Source: CAYWWY01 sp964580185 (GTDB lineage: Bacteria; Thermotogota; Thermotogae; MWEM01). Taken from it: 64,000 nt of DNA. The stretch covers positions 1-64,000 of the forward strand of contig CAZOJQ010000007.1 of assembly GCA_964580185.1 (NCBI GenBank). The letters run 5' to 3'. The notes beneath the pieces are model-generated. The model was given only the letters and a program-made list of their open reading frames with translations. It made no database searches and was not told the origin of the DNA. The translations under genes and the position numbers were made by a program. This document shows, one piece after another, positions 33,122 to 40,102 of this stretch (position 1 is the stretch's first letter; each line of letters starts with the position of its first letter).

Positions 33122-34530
33122 CCGAATCGCGGCAGCCGCCAAAACAACCCCCACATGACCTTCAAGCCGAAAAAGCGGTTCTCGGTTCGATTCTTCTGGA
33201 CGCGAACGTGATCTCGGATATCATGGAAATCTTGCGAAACCGGGACTTCTATCACGAAGCAAATCGTCTCATCTTCCGAAGTATGGAAGAACTGTACGAG
33301 CAATCTACGCCTTTGGATATTCTTACTCTTTCGGATGCTCTCACGAAAAAGGGGGAATTGGATAAAGTTGGAGGAGATCTGTATCTGGCTCAATTGGCGG
33401 ACTATGTCCCTACATCAGCACATGCGCATCAATATGCCCGCGTCGTGAAGGAAAAATCCACCCTTCGAACCTTGATATCAACCGGTTCACAGATCGTGGA
33501 GAGCGCCTATGGAATGGAAGAGGTGGAAGATATTCTGGAAAATGCAGAACGGTTGATTCTGTCTATTGGCGAAAGCTATATGGAACGTTCGTATTCTCCT
33601 ATTGGAAAGGTCGTGAACGATGCTTTTGGCAGTTTGGAAAAGATCAAAATCCGACACGAATCCCCTGAAGGGAATTTGTATGTAACAGGCGTTCCTACGG
33701 GGTTTCGGGCGTTGGACCAACTGACGACCGGGTTTCATCCTTCGGATTTGGTGATCGTTGCTGCGCGCCCGTCCATGGGTAAATCAGCCCTCGCCCTGCA
33801 TCTGGCACGCAATATGGCTGTGGATTTTCAGAAACGGGTTGGGATCTTCAGTCTTGAAATGTCTTCCGAGCAGATCGCCATGCGCCTTTTAAGCTTGGAA
33901 TCAAGGGTTCCCTTTGAGAAGCTTCGAAGGGCGGAGCTGGTAAATGAAGATTGGAACCGCTTAACGGATGCCGCAAGCCGATTGATAAAGACTTCAATCA
34001 TCATCGACGATGATTCGCTTTTGGATCCTCGAGGAATTCGTACCAAAGCGCGCAGGATGAAAAAGGAGTACGGTCTGGATGTAGTGATTGTGGACTACAT
34101 CCAGCTTATGAACAGCACAAGAAACCGGGAAAACCGCCAACAAGAGATTACGGAGATTTCCCGTTCGTTAAAAATTTTGGCCAAAGAATTGGATGTGGTG
34201 GTCATATCTGCTTCCCAGCTTTCTCGTGCCATCGAGCAACGGGAAGACAAACGTCCTAGGCTTTCTGACCTTCGTGAATCGGGGGCGATCGAGCAAGACG
34301 CTGATACAGTCATGTTCATTCATCGTGAGGCTTACTATCAGCGAAACATCAAGGAAGAAGCGTCAGAATCGGACATTCGAATGATTAACCGACCGCACGA
34401 AGCAGAAATCATTATCGGCAAGCAACGAAACGGTCCGATCGGAACCATCCAGTTAATGTTTGATCCCACTGTTGTTGGGTTCTTTTCCATTGACTCCCGA
34501 TTTCACTCCCCTTCTGATCAATCGCCATGA
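33118..34530 (+). CDS. dnaB: Replicative DNA helicase
   Basis: About 470 residues with the usual DnaB layout: an N-terminal helical domain (QAEKAVLGSILLD), a linker, and a RecA-like domain with Walker A ARPSMGKSALALHLARN, DYIQLM and the arginine-finger region KQRNGPIGTI. No intein is present. Start choice: ATG 33106 is 1 nt from AAGGAGG and ATG 33118 is 13 nt from it but gives an ATGA overlap with lgt; the latter is preferred. The end overlaps the next gene by ATGA. Confidence 0.95.
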   Translation: MTESRQPPKQPPHDLQAEKAVLGSILLDANVISDIMEILRNRDFYHEANRLIFRSMEELYEQSTPLDILTLSDALTKKGELDKVGGDLYLAQLADYVPTSAHAHQYARVVKEKSTLRTLISTGSQIVESAYGMEEVEDILENAERLILSIGESYMERSYSPIGKVVNDAFGSLEKIKIRHESPEGNLYVTGVPTGFRALDQLTTGFHPSDLVIVAARPSMGKSALALHLARNMAVDFQKRVGIFSLEMSSEQIAMRLLSLESRVPFEKLRRAELVNEDWNRLTDAASRLIKTSIIIDDDSLLDPRGIRTKARRMKKEYGLDVVIVDYIQLMNSTRNRENRQQEITEISRSLKILAKELDVVVISASQLSRAIEQREDKRPRLSDLRESGAIEQDADTVMFIHREAYYQRNIKEEASESDIRMINRPHEAEIIIGKQRNGPIGTIQLMFDPTVVGFFSIDSRFHSPSDQSP

Positions 34531-35873
34531 AGATTCTCCTCTTCAATCCTTGGATCATCGATACAAAAGCCTTCGATTTTTGGTTGAAACCCATCGGGTT
34601 ACTCATCTTGGGTCGATGGTTCAACGAGAGTGGTCATGACGTTCGTTTGATCGATTGCTTGGATCGTCATCATCCCATCATCCGGAGTTCAGGACGGATC
34701 GTTCCCGAAGATCGAAACAACGGCACCGGGAAGTTTCTGCGTGAACCCGTTCAGAAACCCAGTTCTATCCAATCCATTCCTCGAACGCTGAAACGATACG
34801 GTATACCTGTTTCTCTCATACGGAATTTACTCAACGCATGGAAAGACCAAAATTGGATCCCCGATCAAATCTTCGTGACATCCATGATGACCTATTGGTA
34901 CCTGGGTGTTTGGGAAGCCGTAACGATGCTAAAAAACGCATTTCCATCCCGTCCTGTGATCTTGGGGGGCGTGTATGCGTCTTTGATGCCAAATCATGCT
35001 CGGAAATCCGGGGCTGACCTTCTATGTCTACATACCCGGCCTAAGGAGGTTTGGACCTTTCTGAATGACCTCATATTCCCCCTTCGATCTCCCATATCCT
35101 GGATGATCCCAGATTATTCATTCTATCATCCTCCCATGTCGCATCTCGTCTATATCACTTCATTGGGATGTCCGTTTCGGTGTACCTACTGCGCAACACC
35201 AAAATTGCAGTCCTCTATGTTCGAAGATCCGGATCAATTGTTCCAGTGCATGATTGAAGACCTGGATCGTACCGGGGCTAAGGACGTCGCTCTGTTTGAT
35301 GATGCCGTTCTCATGGATCATACGGACCATTTGGATATCCTTCTAGAGCGAATCATTCGATCAAAAATCCCAGATCGAGGGATCCGGTTCCATCTTCCAA
35401 ATGGACTACACGCCCGATTGCTAACTCAGCATACAGCAAAGCTGATGAAACAAGCTCGGTTCCAGACCATCCGGATCGGCTTGGAGACCCTGAATGAAAG
35501 TCATTTGCACGCATCGGGAGGCAAACTGACCCGCCAAGACTTTGAAGACGCTGTTCACATACTGTTTCAAGCGGGGTTTTCGCGGAAAGAAATCAGCGCT
35601 TATGTGATGGTCAATCTACCTGGGCAAACCAAAGAGGATGTGAAAACTACCGTCCAAAAATGCAAGGATTTGGGAATTGGAGTGAATGTGAATGAATACA
35701 CCCCCATTCCTAGTACGCCAGACTTTCAGAGGGGATTCTTTTCTCAAACGATCGATCCTTTGCTGATGAATAACGCTTTTCTACCCTATTGGTGGGATAA
35801 AGGTATGAATGCTCAAGAAATCCAAGATCTGAAAAACGAGTTGAATCGAGATCGGAGAGACGGATTCATATGA
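34527..35873 (+). CDS. B12-binding radical SAM protein, function unknown
   Basis: 448 residues. An N-terminal B12-binding-like Rossmann domain (KILLFNPWIIDTKAFDF, LLILGRWFNESGHDVRLIDC) precedes a radical SAM barrel with cluster motif CPFRCTYC near residue 213 and the GLETLNESH and NLPGQTKEDV segments. The cobalamin DxHxxG motif is not evident, so B12 may not be bound. Proteins of this type methylate or rearrange varied substrates. It overlaps dnaB and coaE by 4 nt each, so it is tightly coupled to replication and CoA genes without an obvious reason. Confidence 0.8.
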   Translation: MKILLFNPWIIDTKAFDFWLKPIGLLILGRWFNESGHDVRLIDCLDRHHPIIRSSGRIVPEDRNNGTGKFLREPVQKPSSIQSIPRTLKRYGIPVSLIRNLLNAWKDQNWIPDQIFVTSMMTYWYLGVWEAVTMLKNAFPSRPVILGGVYASLMPNHARKSGADLLCLHTRPKEVWTFLNDLIFPLRSPISWMIPDYSFYHPPMSHLVYITSLGCPFRCTYCATPKLQSSMFEDPDQLFQCMIEDLDRTGAKDVALFDDAVLMDHTDHLDILLERIIRSKIPDRGIRFHLPNGLHARLLTQHTAKLMKQARFQTIRIGLETLNESHLHASGGKLTRQDFEDAVHILFQAGFSRKEISAYVMVNLPGQTKEDVKTTVQKCKDLGIGVNVNEYTPIPSTPDFQRGFFSQTIDPLLMNNAFLPYWWDKGMNAQEIQDLKNELNRDRRDGFI

Positions 35874-36484
35874 TCACAGTCGGAATCACAGGGAAGATGG
35901 GTTCTGGAAAGACAACTCTTTCCCAAATCTTTATGGATTGGGGATATCCGTGCATCTTTGCGGATCAAATCGGGCACCGGCTTTTGGATGAACCTCCAAT
36001 CCGAAACCAGCTGGAAACCTCTTTTGGTGCATCGATTCTCTCATTCAACGGGACCATCGACCGAAATCAGTTGGGCGCCCGGGTCTTTTCCGATTCACAT
36101 CAACGGCTGCTGCTGAACTCAATCCTCCATCCCATCATGGTGGAACGAATCCTTCAGTTGCGCCTCGCGTATGAACAATCCGGAGCGGACCTGCTCTTTG
36201 TCGAAGCAGCAATCCTAAAAGAGATGGGATTAATCCCCTACATGGATCATATCCTTTTGGTGGAGGCCAGGGCAGAAGTCCGAATCCATCGTGGAACGAA
36301 ACGCAGAGGGTTTACCGAATCCGAGATCTCAGAGCGAGACCGAGTTCAAGATCATGATCTCAGCGAACTTTCCATACCAGTTACGGTACTCGATAATGAT
36401 GGAACTCTCTTTTCCTTGATTCAAAAGGCCAGAGCTTTCCTATCAACCATCGGGATCCATCCCTTACCAAAAGAAGAAAAATAA
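35870..36484 (+). CDS. coaE: Dephospho-CoA kinase
   Basis: 204 residues, normal length. The P-loop GITGKMGSGKTTLSQIF is at residues 5-21; the acceptor region ADQIGHRLLD and HPIMVERI are typical of CoaE. It catalyses the last step of CoA synthesis. It overlaps the radical SAM gene by 4 nt. Confidence 0.93.
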   Translation: MITVGITGKMGSGKTTLSQIFMDWGYPCIFADQIGHRLLDEPPIRNQLETSFGASILSFNGTIDRNQLGARVFSDSHQRLLLNSILHPIMVERILQLRLAYEQSGADLLFVEAAILKEMGLIPYMDHILLVEARAEVRIHRGTKRRGFTESEISERDRVQDHDLSELSIPVTVLDNDGTLFSLIQKARAFLSTIGIHPLPKEEK

Positions 36485-36492
36485 GGTATAAT
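36482..36492 (+). promoter_or_regulatory. Extended -10 promoter of FMN oxidoreductase gene
   Basis: TAAGGTATAAT starts at the coaE stop codon, 59 bases before the ATG of the next gene. This is a weaker match to the recurring YRTGGTATAAT pattern. Confidence 0.5.
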
Positions 36493-36550
36493 AAGCATGA
36501 ATAAACTGTTTTTTCCAATACGCCATAGGGCACGATAGAGAGGTTTGCAT

Positions 36551-37678
36551 ATGAGACGATTACCCACAATGCATTTTGGTGACTGGGAAATTCCCCTACC
36601 CATCATTCAGGGAGGAATGGGTGTAGGCATATCCCTTTCTGGGTTGGCAAGCGCTGTTGCCAACGAAGGAGGGATTGGTGTCATTTCCAGCGCCGGTGTG
36701 GGGACCTTCTATTATACCCTAGCCGACAAGATTCCCTTGAAGGACGCCGATCGAGAAGGGTTGAAAAGAGAGATTCGAAAAGCGCGAACCCTTACGAAAG
36801 GACGAATTGGGGTCAACATTATGGCGGCTTTGACTGATTTCTCTCATTTGCTTCGGTGCGCGATTGAAGAGAAAGCTGATTTTGTCTTTATGGGCGCTGG
36901 GCTTCCTTTATGGGACCCGAAAGAGGTTCCGGAATCCCTTTTACAATGCAGCGTGACCAAATTGGTTCCGATTGTTTCATCAGCAAAAGGTGCTTCTGTT
37001 ATCGTCAAATACTGGCTCAAGAAATATAGTCGGCTTCCCGATGGATTTGTGCTAGAGGGACCACTTGCAGGGGGACACCTTGGTTTTAAACCCTCTCAAA
37101 TCGATGACCCGGAGTACCAGCTCGAGCAAATCCTTCCGCCCCTGATTGCGCTTACGAAAGATCTTGAAAGGGAACATGGGATCCATATTCCTGTAATCGC
37201 CGGTGGAGGAATCTTTTCCGGATCAGACATCCGAAGAATGCTCGAATTGGGCGCTGAAGGCGTTCAAATGAGCACTCGTTTCGTAGGAACCCATGAGTGC
37301 GACGCGTCTCTTGCGTTTAAGGAGGCTTACTTGAAATGCAAACCCGAAGACATTATGATCATCCAAAGCCCTGTAGGCCTTCCAGGAAGAGCCATACACA
37401 ATGAGTTCATCCAAAGCATCCTAGATGGGCAAAAGAAACCCTTCACATGTCCATACCAATGTTTGAGAACCTGTGATTTCATAAATGCTCCGTACTGTAT
37501 TGCAATGGCCCTCACCAACGCGCAAAAAGGATTATTGAATGAAGGATTCGCGTTTTGCGGGGCGAACGCGCATCGAATCGACCAAATCCGATCAGTGAAA
37601 GAGCTGATCCAAGTGATCCAAAACGAGTATGCCCAGACCTTTGAAACTGGGAATTCTTTGAGTTCTCCTATCAAATAG
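36551..37678 (+). CDS. NAD(P)H-dependent flavin oxidoreductase (YrpB/FabK/NMO-like)
   Basis: A 375-residue TIM-barrel FMN enzyme of the nitronate monooxygenase/FabK superfamily. PIIQGGMGVGISLSGLASAVANEGGIGVISSAG opens the barrel; LEGPLAGGHLGF and IPVIAGGGIFSGSDIRRMLELGAEGVQMSTRF bind the FMN phosphate. A C-terminal Cys set (TCPYQCLRTC then YCIAM) marks an anaerobe subgroup and may bind metal. The reaction is unknown. ATG 36551 has AGAGAGG 7 nt upstream. Its last 8 bases overlap the antisense end of the DsrE remnant. Confidence 0.88.
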   Translation: MRRLPTMHFGDWEIPLPIIQGGMGVGISLSGLASAVANEGGIGVISSAGVGTFYYTLADKIPLKDADREGLKREIRKARTLTKGRIGVNIMAALTDFSHLLRCAIEEKADFVFMGAGLPLWDPKEVPESLLQCSVTKLVPIVSSAKGASVIVKYWLKKYSRLPDGFVLEGPLAGGHLGFKPSQIDDPEYQLEQILPPLIALTKDLEREHGIHIPVIAGGGIFSGSDIRRMLELGAEGVQMSTRFVGTHECDASLAFKEAYLKCKPEDIMIIQSPVGLPGRAIHNEFIQSILDGQKKPFTCPYQCLRTCDFINAPYCIAMALTNAQKGLLNEGFAFCGANAHRIDQIRSVKELIQVIQNEYAQTFETGNSLSSPIK

Positions 37679-37892
37679 AGAGATTGAGATTGGCGTTTTC
37701 CGCTTCCGAAAGGTAGGTTGCAACGCTGCCAATTTCTACCCCTTCGATCAGTACCTCTTTTCGAATGCATATCAAATCCATGGACATCTGACAAGCGACG
37801 AGGATTACCCCGTTTTCTTTGGCTGCTTGCATCATAGAGGTCCATTGGGGTACTGGAGCCCATACACATCCAGGTGATGCTGCGTCTTAACT
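37671..37892 (-). pseudogene. C-terminal remnant of a DsrE-type domain
   Basis: Minus strand. After the TGA of the CoA-disulfide reductase the same frame continues AGT TAA and is then open for 71 codons to a TGA at 37671. The last 54 codons from ATG 37835 encode ENGVILVACQMSMDLICIRK, then VLIEGVEIGSVATYLSEAEN, the typical C-terminal end of DsrE/peroxiredoxin-like domains. Such domains are often fused behind rhodanese and TusA domains in this flavoprotein family. TusA and the first half of DsrE are missing here. It is therefore a decayed fusion tail, or at most a 54-residue peptide gene. Confidence 0.7.
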
Positions 37893-39596
37893 TCACAGAT
37901 CGCGCTGAATGGGGCTGGGACTAAGGTTTTGGTCTGGATGGATCGGAACCGGCATATTTGTCGCATATTGGAAGGTTTTTACACCACCTGAAAGGTTTTT
38001 CGCTGAAAACCCATTTTGAGTCAAAATCCGACAAGCCAGATACCCTCTTTGGCCGATTAGGCAAACCGTAACGTATGTTCTGGATCGATCGAGTTCATGT
38101 AAACGGCCTCTCAGTTCATGGAGAGGAATGGACAGGGTATTTCTCTTCCCGAAAGGGTTGATGGTCTGTTCTTCGATTGTCCGCACATCCAAGAACAAAG
38201 TGTTTGGATCGTCCATATCATTTGCTTCTCGCCAAGAAATGGGATCCATCTGACGGTGAAGAATGTTCTGGGCTACGTAACCGGCGATGTTTACCGGATC
38301 TTTTGCGCTTCCATACGGGGGCGCGTACGCCAACTCCAACTGACACAAATCGGAAACCGTATGTCTCATCTTAATCATCGCTGCCAGCACGTCAATTCGC
38401 TTGTCCACCCCGTCCATACCGACAATTTGAGCACCCAGTATTGTTCCTTCGGGATCAAAAAGCAGTTTGATGATCATCGGAAGCGCGCCGGGGTAGTACC
38501 CCGCATGACTGTTTGAATGAGTTATGGAGGAGAGAAAAGAGCGTCCCATGCTCTTCAACCATCGTTCATTCAGCCCAACAGATGCCGCGGTTAGCTCAAA
38601 AACCTTTGCAATGGACGTTCCGATTCCTCCTTCGTATGGGTTTTGCTTACCATGAATCATATGGTCAGCCGCCAAACGGGCTTGACGGTTTGCCGGACCA
38701 GCAAGGTGGGTCAATACAGGCGCTTGGATCAAAGGATTCCATACCTCAATCGCGTCTCCAACGGCATAAATATCGGGATCGGAAGTCTGAAGGAACTCAT
38801 TTACTTGGATCCCTACCTTTCCCATGGTCAATCCTGCTTCCACCGCAAGGTTTGTCTCCGGCACGACGCCGGTTGCCATGAAAAGCATATCTGTTTCTTG
38901 CTTCGAACCATTGCTCATCACCAAACGCATTCTAGGTTGAACCGCTTCAACCCGCACGATGGATTGATTCAAGCAAAGTCGGACCCCCTGATCCACCAGA
39001 TGCTGATGAATCCACCCCACCATTTCCGGATCCATTTGGATGAGCACTTGATCGCTCATTTCGACTAGATCGACCTCCAATCCTCGAATGGCAAGGTTTT
39101 CTGCCATTTCCAGACCAATGAAACCCCCGCCCACAATCATCGCCTTTTTGGGTTGGTTGGTATCGATGTATGCTATGATTTGATCCATATCGGGGATCGT
39201 CCGTAACGAAAAGACAGGCGCTCCTTCCGCACCAGGAATTTTCAGAGGATATGGGCGCGCTCCCGGCGCAAGAAGCAGTTTATCAAAGCGCTCTGCCACC
39301 GTCGAACCATCAGAGGAACGCAAGATAACTTCCTTCTTCGAGGGATGGATTGCGATGGCTTCTGTTTGGATCCGCACTTCCACGTTGAGCTTCTCGCGAA
39401 AGCTTTCCGGGGTCTCTAGGATTAATCGATCTTTTTCCGTGATAGTTCCTCCTATATGATAGGGCAAACCGCAATTTGCGAAACTAACGGAATCGGCCCG
39501 ATCCACCATAAGAATCTGAGCATGTTCATCCAACCTTCTCAAGCGCGCCGCGGCAGTTGCACCACCCGCAACCCCGCCGATAATCACAATCTTCAT
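37893..39596 (-). CDS. CoA-disulfide reductase-like flavoprotein with rhodanese domain
   Basis: 567 residues. An FAD/NAD-binding reductase (VIIGGVAGGATAAARLRRLD, second Rossmann motif GGGFIGLEMAENLA, FAD motif IYAVGDAIEV) has the single redox Cys42 in SFANCGLPYHIGG, as in CoA-disulfide and NADH:polysulfide reductases. Residues about 465-550 are a rhodanese domain with the active-site loop CLIGQRGY. It probably reduces CoA-disulfide, per- or polysulfides for thiol balance. It overlaps the PadR gene by 4 nt. The frame is followed by two stops and a DsrE remnant, so the protein is probably shorter than its ancestor. Confidence 0.9.
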   Translation of the reverse strand: MKIVIIGGVAGGATAAARLRRLDEHAQILMVDRADSVSFANCGLPYHIGGTITEKDRLILETPESFREKLNVEVRIQTEAIAIHPSKKEVILRSSDGSTVAERFDKLLLAPGARPYPLKIPGAEGAPVFSLRTIPDMDQIIAYIDTNQPKKAMIVGGGFIGLEMAENLAIRGLEVDLVEMSDQVLIQMDPEMVGWIHQHLVDQGVRLCLNQSIVRVEAVQPRMRLVMSNGSKQETDMLFMATGVVPETNLAVEAGLTMGKVGIQVNEFLQTSDPDIYAVGDAIEVWNPLIQAPVLTHLAGPANRQARLAADHMIHGKQNPYEGGIGTSIAKVFELTAASVGLNERWLKSMGRSFLSSITHSNSHAGYYPGALPMIIKLLFDPEGTILGAQIVGMDGVDKRIDVLAAMIKMRHTVSDLCQLELAYAPPYGSAKDPVNIAGYVAQNILHRQMDPISWREANDMDDPNTLFLDVRTIEEQTINPFGKRNTLSIPLHELRGRLHELDRSRTYVTVCLIGQRGYLACRILTQNGFSAKNLSGGVKTFQYATNMPVPIHPDQNLSPSPIQRDL

Positions 39597-39898
39597 AGCT
39601 CGCCTTCCCGTATTGGGTTAGTTTTGTTCTGGGTGTTGAATTGAACCAGCGAATCGTACATCTTTTGGATGGATTGGATCAACTCACTCACTTGAGAGAG
39701 TTCGGTCCACTCTGTATCGGCCAATCTACGAATGAATGATAGAATGGCTTCTTGCTTTGAAGTAAGGAGCCCTTCTTCCTTCAACTTGTTCAATAAGGGA
39801 TAGACACTTCCGGGAGAAACCTCGATGCCTCGGAGGCTGCATGCCTTCAGAAACTCATATCCAGTTGTCTGCCCCTTCTCATGCAAATCGTGAATCAA
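39593..39898 (-). CDS. PadR family regulator, 5' end uncertain
   Basis: A winged-helix regulator; GYEFLKACSLRGIEVSPGSVYPLLNKLKEEGLL is the PadR core. From TTG 39898 it has 101 residues and lacks the first helix. The same frame runs open upstream and encodes a plausible missing helix (DDIANHSIVRDLLI), but there is no ATG, GTG or TTG. In another frame an ATG at 39932 with AAGGGAG upstream reads MISRTTP and stops, and adding one base would join it to the PadR frame. Thus a rare start codon or a one-base deletion is likely. It is coupled to the flavoprotein gene and probably controls it. Confidence 0.7.
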   Translation of the reverse strand: MIHDLHEKGQTTGYEFLKACSLRGIEVSPGSVYPLLNKLKEEGLLTSKQEAILSFIRRLADTEWTELSQVSELIQSIQKMYDSLVQFNTQNKTNPIREGEL

Positions 39899-39961
39899 AA
39901 GATCACGGACTATGGAGTGGTTCGCGATATCATCTTCTCCCTTCTCGTTTTCTCCGGATAG

Positions 39962-39979
39962 TATATCATATTCGATATA
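39962..39979. promoter_or_regulatory. Candidate PadR operator
   Basis: A perfect inverted repeat TATATC-ATATTC-GATATA, 18 bases long, upstream of the PadR gene and 35 bases from the chemoreceptor promoter. AT-rich dyads of this kind are typical PadR sites. Autoregulation is the simplest reading. Confidence 0.5.
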
Positions 39980-40013
39980 TCTGTTGGGATCGATTAACTC
40001 TCTATTCAGGCTT

Positions 40014-40042
40014 TTGTTTCTTTTCCGAATTTATGGTACAAT
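40014..40042 (+). promoter_or_regulatory. Promoter of chemoreceptor gene
   Basis: TTGTTT, 17 nt, TACAAT, with TATGG directly before the -10 as in the other extended promoters. It reads into the gene at 40103. Confidence 0.7.
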
Positions 40043-40102
40043 TATTCGAAAAGAATTCAAGAGCCGCTTGCATGAAGAGGCGTTCTGCAACAGGAGGTAG
40101 GC

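Noticed and set aside
37327..37896. 189-codon open frame on the minus strand after the flavoprotein gene
   Set aside because: Its translation is low-complexity and runs antisense into the FMN oxidoreductase; the DsrE signature is in a different frame of the same strand.
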